DNA from: Myxococcus guangdongensis
GTDB taxonomy: Bacteria > Myxococcota > Myxococcia > Myxococcales > Myxococcaceae
Direction: 5' to 3'
Length of the DNA: 64,000 bases
Assembly (NCBI RefSeq): GCF_024198255.1
Contig: NZ_JAJVKW010000010.1
Location: forward strand, 248,001-312,000
In this document: positions 51,026 through 62,229 of the stretch, piece after piece
Position numbering within the stretch: position 1 is the stretch's first letter
How the letters are laid out: each line of letters begins with the position of its first letter
Position numbers and translations under genes: made by a program
Notes under the pieces: model-generated
Told to the model about the DNA's origin: nothing
Database searches by the model: none
What the model saw: the letters and a program-made list of their open reading frames with translations, nothing else

Positions 51026-51766
51026 ATGAGCATCCAGAGTTCGAAGGTCGCCCTCGTCACCGGGGCATCGCGAGGCATCGGCGCGGCGGTCGCGGAGCGG
51101 CTCGCGCGGGATGGCTTCGCCGTCATCGTGAACTACTCACAGTCCCCCGGGCCCGCGGAGGCGCTCGTGCGTGACGTCGAGCGGGCCGGCGGCAAGGCGC
51201 TGGCCGTGAAGGCGGACATCCGCAAGAGCGCGGAGGTGCGGAGCATGTTCGACGCGGCCGAGAAGGCCTTCGGCGGCGTGGACGTGCTGGTCAACAACGC
51301 GGGCATCATGACGTTGTCGCCCGTGGCGGACATGGAGGACGCGGCCTTCGAGCGGCTCATCGCCGTCAACCTCCAGGGCACCTTCAACACCCTGCGCGAG
51401 GCCGCGCGCCGGCTGCGCAAGGGCGGGCGCATCATCAACTTCTCCTCCAGCGTGGTGGGCCTCTTGCAACCCACCTACGCCGTCTACGCAGCCACCAAGG
51501 CGGGCGTGGAGGCGATGACGAGCGTGCTGGCCAAGGAGCTGCGCGGCCGCGACATCACCGTCAACGCCGTGGCCCCCGGCCCCACCGCCACGGACCTGTT
51601 CCTCGACGGCAAGCCGAAAGAGGTCGTGGACCGGCTGGCGAAGCTGGCCCCGCTGGAGCGGCTGGGGCAGCCGGTGGACATCGCGTCGGTGGTCTCCTTC
51701 CTCGCGGGCCCCGACGGCGCGTGGGTCAACGGTCAGGTGCTGCGCGCCAACGGCGGCATCATCTGA
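51026..51766 (+). CDS. short-chain dehydrogenase/reductase (3-oxoacyl-ACP reductase-like)
   Basis: 246 residues, GGAGG seven bases before the ATG. Classical SDR: nucleotide loop TGASRGIGAA near residue 12, NNAGI near residue 90, the catalytic Ser in FSSSVVGL and Tyr-x-x-x-Lys in YAVYAATKAG (Tyr about 154), and VNAVAPGPTATDLF after it. The C-terminal end DGAWVNGQVLRANGGII is that of FabG-like enzymes. Should reduce a keto group with NADPH; single gene, so a secondary-metabolism or detoxification role is as likely as fatty acid synthesis. Confidence 0.9.
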   Translation: MSIQSSKVALVTGASRGIGAAVAERLARDGFAVIVNYSQSPGPAEALVRDVERAGGKALAVKADIRKSAEVRSMFDAAEKAFGGVDVLVNNAGIMTLSPVADMEDAAFERLIAVNLQGTFNTLREAARRLRKGGRIINFSSSVVGLLQPTYAVYAATKAGVEAMTSVLAKELRGRDITVNAVAPGPTATDLFLDGKPKEVVDRLAKLAPLERLGQPVDIASVVSFLAGPDGAWVNGQVLRANGGII

Positions 51767-51779
51767 CGCGGGCGCCCCT

Positions 51780-52448
51780 TCACGGCGAGCCGTTCACGTC
51801 GACATAGGCGCGCTGGGCCGGCACGGACACGAGCCGGCCCTCCGGCATCACGTACGCGGTCAGCCGCCCGCCGTACACGCAGCCCGAGTCGAGCCCCACC
51901 GCGTGCGGATGCCGCTGCACGCCGCGCATGGCGTCGTGGCCGAAGATGACCAGCTCCGGCCCCTTCCAGCAGCTCGCCCAGGGCACGCCGCCGTCCACCC
52001 GCTTCGACGGCGTCCCATCCGGGGCGATGCTGCGCAGGTTGAGCAGCTCGTCCGCGCGCTGCGCCTCCAGGGGAACCCCCGGCACCAGCCCGCCATGCAC
52101 CGCGAGCACGTTCAGCTCCGGGAAGCGGCGATACAGCGGCTGCGCCTCCAGGTACGCCCAGTCCTCGTCGCACAGCGTGTCGAGGACCTGGCGGTGCTCC
52201 TTGCCCAGCTTCTTGCCCTCGGGCCCTCGGCCCGAATGCCAGCGCAGCACGTGCGCGTCGTGGTTGCCTCGCACCGCGAGCATCCCCAGCTCGCGCGCCC
52301 GCCGCACCACGCCCGCCGAGTCCGGCCCCTTCGCGACCAGGTCTCCCACCAGCACCACGCGGTCGTCGGGGCACCAGCCGCACGCGGTCAACAGCGCGTC
52401 CAGCTCCCGCGCGCAGCCATGCACGTCGCCGATGAAGAGCGTCCGCAT
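51780..52448 (-). CDS. PPP-family metallophosphoesterase (ApaH/PrpE/PP1-like)
   Basis: 222 residues. All PPP motifs are present: GDVHG near residue 7, GDLVAKGPDS near 35, GNHD near 61, the later LAVHGGLVPG and VIFGHDAM, with the two-metal His/Asp/Asn ligands. Members cleave diadenosine tetraphosphate or phosphoserine/threonine; the short length and GDLVAKGP motif leave the substrate open. Its ATG is three bases after the sigma-factor stop, so both come from one transcript, which suggests the phosphatase acts with or on the sigma pathway. Confidence 0.88.
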   Translation of the reverse strand: MRTLFIGDVHGCARELDALLTACGWCPDDRVVLVGDLVAKGPDSAGVVRRARELGMLAVRGNHDAHVLRWHSGRGPEGKKLGKEHRQVLDTLCDEDWAYLEAQPLYRRFPELNVLAVHGGLVPGVPLEAQRADELLNLRSIAPDGTPSKRVDGGVPWASCWKGPELVIFGHDAMRGVQRHPHAVGLDSGCVYGGRLTAYVMPEGRLVSVPAQRAYVDVNGSP

Positions 52449-52451
52449 CGC

Positions 52452-53366
52452 TCACTCCACCTTCGAGCGCAGGAGGCGGCTCAGGTTGACGTCGAGCTGG
52501 CTGGAGATGAGGCGCAGCACGCTGTCGAGCTGTGAGCCGGTGAGGCGCAGCTTCTCGGTGAGCAGCCGCCGCGTCTCCTGGAGGAGCGACTCCTGCGCGG
52601 CCACCACCCAGCGCGCCGCCGTGGAGCGGTGCACGCCGTACAGCGCGCCCAGCTGGTCGATGCTCAGCCCGTCCAGGTACTTCATGCGCAGGAAGTTGCG
52701 CTGACGCGCCTCCAGCATGCCGAGCGCGGAGGTAAACGACGCGCTGAACTCCGCGCGGTACGTGTTCTTCAGATACATGAGCTCCGGGTCGTCCCCGGGC
52801 GCCACCAGCAGCGACAAGTCCCCGTCATCCGCCTGGGGATGTCCGCCGCGCTGGCGCTGCCAGTCGAGCGCGAGCCACAGCGCCGCGGCGCGCACCCAGC
52901 CACTCAGGGGGCCCGTGCCGGGGTAGGCGGCCAGTCGGGCGGGAGCATCCTGGCTGCCCACCAGCATGCGCTGGCGGAGCAGCTGGCGGACCTCGTCGAG
53001 CCCCGAGGGTGGAAGCTTCAGCCGCGCCACGGCGGCGTTCACCTCGGGCATGAAGCTCGCCTCGAAGGCGCTCAGCGCGGAGGGGAGCTGGTCCGCCGCC
53101 GCGCGCGCCAGGTAGACGTCCGGGAGGTGGAACTTCTCCACGTCCTCGGAGGGCGCCTGCGCGGGCAGCAGCCGCGCCAGGTGGACGACGAAGCGCGCGC
53201 CGTCCAGCTCCACCCCGGGCCACGCCGCGCGGGCTGTCTCCAGCGCGCGCGCGAGCAACGCCTGAAGCGGGGGCAGCGACTCCGGCGCGCAGGGGGAAGC
53301 TCGCGCCGCGATGAAGGCCTGGGCCAGGGAAACGTCCGGGGAGGACACGCCGTGGGACGATAGCAC
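52452..53366 (-). CDS. sigma-70 family RNA polymerase sigma factor, myxobacterial type
   Basis: About 304 residues from the GTG at 53366, immediately after GGAGGGGG; a GTG at 53351 is also possible. The N-terminal 90 residues are specific to this group. Region 2 reads FEASFMPEVNAAVARL...VRQLLRQRMLVG...LSGWVRAAALWLALDWQRQ. Region 4 reads LGMLEARQRNFLRMKYLDGLSIDQLGALYGVHRSTAARWVVAAQESLLQ, a helix-turn-helix for the -35 element. Myxobacterial relatives often sit beside Ser/Thr kinases; here a PPP phosphatase follows by three bases. No anti-sigma gene is next to it. The regulon is unknown. Confidence 0.85.
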   Translation of the reverse strand: MLSSHGVSSPDVSLAQAFIAARASPCAPESLPPLQALLARALETARAAWPGVELDGARFVVHLARLLPAQAPSEDVEKFHLPDVYLARAAADQLPSALSAFEASFMPEVNAAVARLKLPPSGLDEVRQLLRQRMLVGSQDAPARLAAYPGTGPLSGWVRAAALWLALDWQRQRGGHPQADDGDLSLLVAPGDDPELMYLKNTYRAEFSASFTSALGMLEARQRNFLRMKYLDGLSIDQLGALYGVHRSTAARWVVAAQESLLQETRRLLTEKLRLTGSQLDSVLRLISSQLDVNLSRLLRSKVE

Positions 53367-53568
53367 CCCCCTCCCGTAATCCAGATTCGACCATTTCCGA
53401 AGTGAACGCTTGTTTGCCGCGTCTCGTGGCGGAAGTGGGACGGCTGGATGCCTTGTGTGACAAGGGGCTCGCCTGTCCCGGATGCGGGCGCCCGTGGCCC
53501 CTGGACCGCGCGCTCCATGGCCCGTCCATTGCTGGTATGGGACGGGAGTCGACGTCGCGGAGGTACAC

Positions 53569-54774
53569 GTGGAGTCCATTGGTGGCGGGCCTGGGGACGC
53601 GGCTCATACCTCGTGGTTGGAGCTGAGCGCGGGTGCGCTGAGGCACAACGTGGAGGTGTTCCGGGCGCTGGACGGGGGCAAGGGGCCCTCGGGGGCACTG
53701 GGGGTGGTGCTCAAGGGCAACGCCTACGGGCACGGGCTGTCGCAGGTGCTGCCGGTGGTCCACGGGTTGGTGGACATCCTGTATTTCATCGCGCCGCAGG
53801 ACGCGCTGCGGGTGCGGGAGCACGAGCGGGCCCAGGGCCTTGCTCCCCGACAGGTGGTGGTGTTGGGGGCGGTGGCGCCGGAGGAGGCGGTGGTGCTGGC
53901 GCGGGAGGGCGTGGAGGTGGTGGTGGCCGACCGTGGCTGGGAGGCCGCGGTGCCGGTGCTGCGCGCGGCGGGGCTGGCTCGGCCGCTGCGGGTCCACGTC
54001 CACATCGACACGGGGCTGGGGCGCGAGGGCTTCACGTTGGAGCAGCTGCCCGGTGAGACGCGGTTCCTCGTCGACGCGCGCGACGTGCTGGAGGTGGTGG
54101 GCGGGTTGAGCCACTTCGCCAACACGGAGGACGTGACGGAGCAGGGGTACGCGCTGGCGCAGGTGGACGCGTTCGAGACGGGGCTGGGGTTGTTGTCGGC
54201 GCAGCTGGGGACCGAGCGGGTGTTGCAGCGGCACATCGCCGCGAGCGCCGCGACGTTGGTGTTGCCCCGGGCGCGCTACGAGGCGCGGCGGGTGGGGATT
54301 TCGCTGTACGGGCTGTGGCCGTCGGCGGAGACGCGGCTGTCGGCGCGGCTGGTGTTGGGCGAGGTGCCGTCGCTGCGGCCGGTGTTGTCGTGGCGGTGCA
54401 AGAGCCAGGTGGTGAAGTGGCTGCCGGCGAATGCGTACGTGGGCTATGGCTGCACGTACCGGACGTCGGAGCCCACGCGCATCGCTGTCTTGCCGGTGGG
54501 GTACTACGACGGCTACCCGAGGCTGGCGTCGGGCAAGGCGCACGTGCTGGTGAACGGGCGGCGGTGCGCGGTGCTGGGCCGCGTGATGATGAACCACCTC
54601 ATCGTGGACGTGACGCGGGCGACGCCGGATGAGCGCCCCGTGACGGCGACGCTGATGGGGCGCGATGGAGAGGAGTCCATCACCGCCGAGGCGCTCGCGG
54701 GCTGGGCGCAGACCATCCACTACGAGGTCGTCACGCGCCTGGGCGCGCACCTGCGGCGCGTGGTGGTGGAGTAG
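53569..54774 (+). CDS. alr: alanine racemase
   Basis: 401 residues from the GTG at 53569, which has GGAGG five bases upstream; a longer reading from 53482 lacks this. PLP-dependent racemase making D-alanine for peptidoglycan. The PLP Lys is K49 in VVLKGNAYGHG. HIDTGLGREGF lies in the barrel, GISLYGLWPS at the barrel end, and YVGYGCTYR near residue 290 carries the second catalytic Tyr (expected as (A/V)GYG(D/R)). MMNHLIVDVT is the MDMxxVD motif with Asn-His in place of Asp-Met. That variation and the altered Tyr region mean racemase of another amino acid is also possible. A two-copy tandem repeat follows. Confidence 0.82.
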   Translation: MESIGGGPGDAAHTSWLELSAGALRHNVEVFRALDGGKGPSGALGVVLKGNAYGHGLSQVLPVVHGLVDILYFIAPQDALRVREHERAQGLAPRQVVVLGAVAPEEAVVLAREGVEVVVADRGWEAAVPVLRAAGLARPLRVHVHIDTGLGREGFTLEQLPGETRFLVDARDVLEVVGGLSHFANTEDVTEQGYALAQVDAFETGLGLLSAQLGTERVLQRHIAASAATLVLPRARYEARRVGISLYGLWPSAETRLSARLVLGEVPSLRPVLSWRCKSQVVKWLPANAYVGYGCTYRTSEPTRIAVLPVGYYDGYPRLASGKAHVLVNGRRCAVLGRVMMNHLIVDVTRATPDERPVTATLMGRDGEESITAEALAGWAQTIHYEVVTRLGAHLRRVVVE

Positions 54775-54780
54775 GGCGCC

Positions 54781-54884
54781 ACGCCTCGGCGCTCGCGCCA
54801 CGGCTTCATTGGTGTGCGGCGCAGGGGTGGGTGCTACGCCTCGGCCTCCCGCCAAGGCTTCATTCGTATGCGGCTGTGCGCGCG
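54781..54884. repeat. about 52-bp tandem repeat, 2 copies, after alanine racemase
   Basis: 54781-54835 and 54836-54884 share ACGCCTCGGC, then CTC..GCCA..GGCTTCATT..TATGCGGC with scattered differences and a 6-bp length difference. The array starts six bases past the racemase stop codon and ends just before the next gene's stop, so it fills the convergent gap. Confidence 0.7.
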
Positions 54885-54888
54885 AGCT

Positions 54889-55887
54889 TCAGCTCTTCGC
54901 ATCCGTCGCCGCGGGCGGCTGCACCTTCCAGCGGCGGTGCAGCCACATCCACTGGTCCGGGTACTTGCGGATGCAGCGCTCCAGCGCCGCGGTGATGCGC
55001 GCGGTGTGCTCCGTCACCGGGTCCGCGCTCTCACCGGGCGCGGGCGGCGGGATGGGGCCCTCCACCTCCAGCCGGAAGCGGGCGGCGCCCTTGCCGCTGC
55101 GCACGCCCATCACCACGTACACCGGCGCGCCCGTGCGCTGCGCCGCCACCGCGCACGCGGGCGTGGTGGACGCGAGCCTCCCGAAGAACGGCACGAACAC
55201 CGCCGCCTTCGCAGGCAGCGCCTGGTCCAGCAGCATGTAGGGCGACTCGCCGCGCTCCACCGCCTCCGAAATCTCCTGGATGGCGCCGCGCGGATAGATG
55301 AGCCCCGCGCCGCAGCCCAGCCGGTTCTCGGCGATGCGCGTGTTGAGCGCGCCCTTGAGCGGACGCACCAGCGCGTCGATGCCCACGCCCCAGCGAATGA
55401 ACATGTCGCCGAGCAGCTCCCAGTTGCCGAAGTGCGCCGTCACCAGCAGCGCGCCCTTGCCCGTGGAGATCCGCGCCCGCAGCGAGTCCCAGGCCTCCTG
55501 GCCCACGACACCCTGCTCGCCCCAGTCTGAGGGCAGCCGGTCTCCATCGGGAATCGACTCCAGCACCACGCGCGACATGTTGATGTACGCGCCCCGCGCG
55601 ATGTCGCGCCGCTCCGCGTCGCTCTTCTCCGGCAGCCCGCGCGCCAGGTTGTCCATCACCACGCGGCGACGGATGCCCAGCGTGTACGCCAGATTGCCCA
55701 CGAAGCGGGCGAGTGCGTCACGCGACTCGGGCGACAGCCAGGTGATGAACGCGAAGACGGGCCGCGTCAGGAGCTTCACCAGCGCGCCAGGCGGCGTGCC
55801 GACGATGCGGCGCAGGTGCTCCGCGGGCTGCTTCTGGACGTTCGTTACCGGGACGACGTGGTCGGAAATGGGAGCGGAGGCGGACAC
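54889..55887 (-). CDS. lipid A biosynthesis (LpxL/HtrB-type) acyltransferase
   Basis: 332 residues from the GTG at 55887, with GGAG seven bases upstream. HX4(D/E) acyl-transfer motif is seen in TAHFGNWELLGDMF (catalytic His-Glu pair), with YMLLDQAL..KAAVFVPFFGRLASTTPACA, VAAQRTGAPVYVVMG and QWMWLHRRWKVQ as the later blocks of the family. One N-terminal hydrophobic region (KLLTRPVFAFITWL) would place it at the inner membrane. It should add a secondary acyl chain to lipid A or a related lipid. It is divergent from the M1 peptidase gene. Confidence 0.88.
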   Translation of the reverse strand: MSASAPISDHVVPVTNVQKQPAEHLRRIVGTPPGALVKLLTRPVFAFITWLSPESRDALARFVGNLAYTLGIRRRVVMDNLARGLPEKSDAERRDIARGAYINMSRVVLESIPDGDRLPSDWGEQGVVGQEAWDSLRARISTGKGALLVTAHFGNWELLGDMFIRWGVGIDALVRPLKGALNTRIAENRLGCGAGLIYPRGAIQEISEAVERGESPYMLLDQALPAKAAVFVPFFGRLASTTPACAVAAQRTGAPVYVVMGVRSGKGAARFRLEVEGPIPPPAPGESADPVTEHTARITAALERCIRKYPDQWMWLHRRWKVQPPAATDAKS

Positions 55888-55979
55888 GCGGGCACTCCAC
55901 CCCGAAGTGAAGTTTCCGGCAAGGACACACTCGCGCTCCGCGCTACCCTGGCTGCTCGGCATAAGACACACTGCGCGCC

Positions 55980-58730
<2,751 letters not shown>

Positions 58731-58745
58731 AGCGGGTGTCATGGA

Positions 58746-58774
58746 GCCCGGAGGGCCTGGGTGGCTCTCCGGGC
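58746..58774. terminator. bidirectional hairpin terminator
   Basis: GCCCGGAG at 58746-58753 pairs with CTCCGGGC at 58767-58774, perfect 8-bp stem, 13-base loop, in the 54-bp gap between the convergent stops at 58730 and 58785. Confidence 0.6.
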
Positions 58775-58784
58775 GGGCCGTGGG

Positions 58785-59537
58785 TTACTTCCGGCCGCGC
58801 GACATGAACGCCATGAAGGCCTCCTGGGCCTCCGTGGAGCCCAGGCGCTCGATGAACTTCGCGCCCTCGCGCGCGAGCGTGGCGTGGGTCTGCTCGCGCA
58901 GCGGGCCGCGAATCAGCTCCTTCGTCACGCGCACGGCCTCCGCGGGGCGGGAGGCCAGGGTGCGGGCGCGCTCGGCGGCGACCTCCTGGAGGCTCGCGTC
59001 GGGGACGACCTTGTTGATGATTCCGGCGCGCAGGGCGGTGGCCGCGTCGAAGGGCTCGCCGAACAGGAGCAGCTCGCTGGCCAGCGCGTAGCCGGCCATG
59101 CGCGGCAACAGCAGGCTGCTGGCGCCCTCGGCGCACAGGCCCAGCTGCACGAAGGGCATGTGGAAGCGGGCGCGCTCGGTGGCGATGACGTAGTCACAGT
59201 GCAGCAGCATGGTGGTGCCGATGCCCACCGCGGGGCCGTCCACCGCCGCGAGCACGGGCTTGGGCGCGTCCACCAGCGCCTTGAGGAAGAGGAACACGGC
59301 GCTGTCCTCGCCCGCGGGCGGGTGCTCCATGAAGTCGCCGATGTCGTTGCCCGCGGTGAAGACGGTGCCGGCGCCGATGAGCAGCACCGCGCGGACCTCG
59401 TCGTCCGTCGCCGCCTGCTGGAGCGCGGCGGTGGCCGCCTCGTACATCGCATGCGTGAAGGCGTTCTTCTTCTCGGGTCGGTTGAAGGTGAGGGTGAGGA
59501 CCCCCGCTTCCCGCTTCGTCAGCAACGTGTCGGACAT
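58785..59537 (-). CDS. enoyl-CoA hydratase/isomerase family protein
   Basis: 250 residues. Crotonase fold: LTLTFNRPEKKNAFTHAMYEA at the start, RAVLLIGAGTVFTAGNDIGDF with one oxyanion-hole backbone site, and PKPVLAAVDGPAVGIGTTMLLHCDYVIAT with the second. The catalytic Glu is expected in MPFVQLGLCAEGASSLLLPRMAG; here LCAEGASSL carries Glu. The substrate is a CoA ester of fatty-acid or branched-acid degradation or of a biosynthetic pathway. No further beta-oxidation gene is adjacent; the acyl-CoA ligase at the window end is 4 kb off. Confidence 0.9.
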   Translation of the reverse strand: MSDTLLTKREAGVLTLTFNRPEKKNAFTHAMYEAATAALQQAATDDEVRAVLLIGAGTVFTAGNDIGDFMEHPPAGEDSAVFLFLKALVDAPKPVLAAVDGPAVGIGTTMLLHCDYVIATERARFHMPFVQLGLCAEGASSLLLPRMAGYALASELLLFGEPFDAATALRAGIINKVVPDASLQEVAAERARTLASRPAEAVRVTKELIRGPLREQTHATLAREGAKFIERLGSTEAQEAFMAFMSRGRK

Positions 59538-59626
59538 GGCGGCGGAGCCTAGACCGACTCGCCCCGGGGCGCGGGCGGAACTTGCGGCCCACCCCGCGTG
59601 TGCTCCGTCTCCCTACGCGACGCGGC

Positions 59627-60523
59627 TCAGGGCCGCAGCGCGCGGGCCACCAGGGGCGCGAGCGTCACGACCTTGTGCTCGATGGGCAGCCCCGCGCGCG
59701 GCTCCACGCTGTCGGTGGAGACCAGCTGGCCCAGGGGCAGCGTGCGCAGGCGCTCCACCGCCGGGCCCACGAGCAGCGCGTGTGTCGTCACCACGGTGAA
59801 GTCGTCCGCGCAGCCCGCCTCGCGCAGCGTGCCCGCCGCCGCCACCAGCGTGCCGCCGGTGGACACCATGTCGTCGACGAGGATGGGGCGCTTGCCGCGC
59901 ACCTCGCCCATCAGGCCGCTGGCGTGCACCTGGTCCCCGCTCAGCCGCACCTTGTGAATCACCGCCCACGGCCGGCCGAGCAGCCGCGCCAGCGCCTCCG
60001 CGCGCTTCACCGCGCCCAGGTCCGGGGCCACCACCACGGACGTGTCGCTCACCTTGGGCCGCAGCGCGTCCGCGAGCAGGGGCAGCGCGGTGAGATGCTC
60101 CAGGGGCGAGTCGAAGCACCCCTCCAGCGCCGGGCTGTGCAGGTCCACCACCAGCACCCGCGCGAAGCGGCCCTGGGACAGCATGTCCGCCACCAGCCGG
60201 CCACCCAGGGGCTCGCCTGGCCGGGCGCGCCGGTCCTGCCGCGCGTAGCCGAGGTAGGGCACCACCGCCTCCAGCCGCGCCGCGCCGGCCCGCCAGCACG
60301 CGTCCGCCATCAGCAGCAGCTCCAGCAGGTGCTCCCCGGCGGGCGGCGTCAGCGACTGCACCAGCACCACCGTGCGGCCCCGCACCGTGGCGGGCACCTC
60401 CAGGTGCATCTCTCCATCCGGGAAGCGCTCGAAGTGACAGTCGGAGAGGGGCACGCCCAGGGCCAGGGCGAGCTCCCGTCCGAGGTGCGGACTGGCGGTG
60501 CCGGTGAGGAGGATGGGGTCCAT
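59627..60523 (-). CDS. prs: ribose-phosphate pyrophosphokinase
   Basis: 298 residues from the ATG at 60523; an earlier in-frame ATG overlaps the divergent gene. Makes PRPP from ribose 5-phosphate and ATP. The typical order is FPDGEMHLEVPATVRGRTVVLVQSL (ATP loop), VVPYLGYARQDR (ribose 5-phosphate/ATP binding), VVVAPDLGAVKRAEALARLLGRP, VIHKVR and PILVDDMVSTGGTLVAAA (PRPP loop). At 298 residues it is a little shorter than classical Prs (about 315). It may be a secondary enzyme: it is divergent from a PRPP-binding phosphoribosyltransferase gene by 145 bp. Confidence 0.9.
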   Translation of the reverse strand: MDPILLTGTASPHLGRELALALGVPLSDCHFERFPDGEMHLEVPATVRGRTVVLVQSLTPPAGEHLLELLLMADACWRAGAARLEAVVPYLGYARQDRRARPGEPLGGRLVADMLSQGRFARVLVVDLHSPALEGCFDSPLEHLTALPLLADALRPKVSDTSVVVAPDLGAVKRAEALARLLGRPWAVIHKVRLSGDQVHASGLMGEVRGKRPILVDDMVSTGGTLVAAAGTLREAGCADDFTVVTTHALLVGPAVERLRTLPLGQLVSTDSVEPRAGLPIEHKVVTLAPLVARALRP

Positions 60524-60668
60524 GGGCCGCACCCTAGCGCGCCCGGTGCCCCGGAGCGCGGACGCCCGTCGGCCGCCTCGGGCACATGCCTCCAGGCGGG
60601 CCGTGGGTCGCCCCTCCGGCGCAAGCGGACCCCACCGTGCTTTTCCTTGGGGGCAAGGAGGATGACGA

Positions 60669-61355
60669 ATGCGCTTTCGCGACAGGGCCGACGCCGGACG
60701 CAGGCTGGCGGCCACGCTGCTGCCCTACCGGGGTTCGAACGTGCGCGTGTTGGGGCTGGCCCGCGGCGGGGTCCGGGTGGCGTACGAGGTGGCCCGCGCG
60801 TTGGAGGTCCCCCTGGACATCTGGGTCTCGCGCCGGTTGAGCGTCCCCGGCAGGGTGATGACCCTGGGCGCGGTCTCCGAGAACGGCGCCCGGTTCCTGC
60901 TGTCGGACTCCGTGCGCCTGGCGCCGCTGCCCCGCGCGGAGGTGGACGCGCTGGTGTCCGAAGAGGCCGCCGAGGTGGAGGCGCAGGTGCAGCGGCTGCG
61001 GGGGCGGGCCCAGCCGGAGCTGGGGGGCTGCACGGTGGTGCTGGTGGATGACGGCGTGCTGACGGGCGCCACGGCCGCCGCGGCGCTCGTCGCCTTGCGT
61101 GAGCTGCACCCGGCCCGGTTGGTGATGGCCACGCCCGTGGCGTCGCCGCGCGGGCTGGAGGTGGTGGGCGCGGAGGCGGACCAGGTGTCGTGCGTGTGGA
61201 CGGAGCCGGGCCTGCGCACGGTGGCCGAGGCGTACGACGACTTCCGCGCGTTCCCGGACGTGGAGCTGCAGAGCCTGGTGGAGCGCTCGCGCCAGCCGCC
61301 GTGGCGCTCGCGCTCGGTGCTGGAGTCCGCGGACCCGGGCGGCTCCTGGATGTGA
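60669..61355 (+). CDS. phosphoribosyltransferase-fold protein
   Basis: 228 residues, ATG after GGAGGATGACGA. Type I PRTase fold: LGLARGGVRVAYEVARAL at the start and VVLVDDGVLTGATAAAALVALREL, the PRPP-binding loop, near residue 125. Family as in mycobacterial Rv0571c, where this domain is joined to a dienelactone hydrolase domain. Here the hydrolase is a separate gene 61 bp downstream. Substrate unknown. It is divergent from the PRPP synthetase gene, which would supply its co-substrate. Confidence 0.85.
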   Translation: MRFRDRADAGRRLAATLLPYRGSNVRVLGLARGGVRVAYEVARALEVPLDIWVSRRLSVPGRVMTLGAVSENGARFLLSDSVRLAPLPRAEVDALVSEEAAEVEAQVQRLRGRAQPELGGCTVVLVDDGVLTGATAAAALVALRELHPARLVMATPVASPRGLEVVGAEADQVSCVWTEPGLRTVAEAYDDFRAFPDVELQSLVERSRQPPWRSRSVLESADPGGSWM

Positions 61356-61416
61356 GCCGTGAGTCGAGCGACGTGACGCGCTCCCGCGTCCCCCGAAAAC
61401 AAAGAGGTCTGCCGTC

Positions 61417-62109
61417 ATGACGACCGAGGTCAGCCTGGACGTGGACGTTCGCGAGGTGAAGGTCCGCTCCGGTCACGCGGAGCTGGGAGGCAGCCTGGGC
61501 GTGCCTCCCGGCGCGCGCGGGCTGGTGGTCTTCGCGCATGGCAGCGGCAGCAGCCGGTTCAGCCCGCGCAACATCGCCGTCGCGCGCGGCCTGCGTGAGG
61601 CGGGGCTGGGCACGCTGCTGTTCGACTTGCTCGCCGAGGACGAGGAGGCGATGGACCTGGGCACCGGCGAGCTGCGCTTCGACATCCCGTTCCTCGCGCG
61701 GCGGCTCATCGCGGTGACGCGCTGGGCGCGCGCGCAGCCGGAGCTCGCGGGGCTGAACCTGGGCTACTTCGGCGCCAGCACGGGCTCGGCGGCGGCGCTG
61801 ATGGCGGCGGCGCTGCACCCCGGCTACGTCCAGGCGGTGGTGTCGCGCGGAGGCAGGCCCGAGCTGGCCGGGCCCGCGCTCGCGAGGGTGCGCGCGCCCT
61901 CGCTGCTCCTGGTGGGGGGCCAGGACGTGGACGTGCTCGAGGTGAACCAGGAGGCGTTCGACGAGCTGCTCTGCGCCAAGTCCCTGGTCGTCATCCCCGG
62001 CGCCACGCACCTGTTCGAGGAGCCCGGCGCGCTGGGGGCCGTGGCGCGCCGCGCGGCGGACTGGTTCTCCCGCCACCTGGATTCCCCCGAGTTCGCCGCG
62101 CGCGAGTGA
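61417..62109 (+). CDS. dienelactone hydrolase-family alpha/beta hydrolase
   Basis: 230 residues. VVFAHGSGSSRFSPRNIAVAR is the oxyanion-side loop, LGYFGASTGSAAALMAAA holds the nucleophile Ser in GASTG, LLLVGGQDVDVLE the acid and IPGATHLFEEPGAL the catalytic His, in the usual order. Such proteins in bacteria often stand beside or are fused to the PRTase-fold protein preceding it. Reaction unknown. The gene is on the same strand, 61 bp after the PRTase gene, so a two-gene operon is likely. Confidence 0.88.
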   Translation: MTTEVSLDVDVREVKVRSGHAELGGSLGVPPGARGLVVFAHGSGSSRFSPRNIAVARGLREAGLGTLLFDLLAEDEEAMDLGTGELRFDIPFLARRLIAVTRWARAQPELAGLNLGYFGASTGSAAALMAAALHPGYVQAVVSRGGRPELAGPALARVRAPSLLLVGGQDVDVLEVNQEAFDELLCAKSLVVIPGATHLFEEPGALGAVARRAADWFSRHLDSPEFAARE

Positions 62110-62229
62110 GGACGTCCAGGGGACTCGCGGTGCGAAGGCACGAGGACGGGCCGTGGACCGTGGGCGCCCTCCGCCGGAGCAAAAGCTTTGGCCCACCGCC
62201 CGGACGCGCGGGCTGCTATAGGCAGGTGC

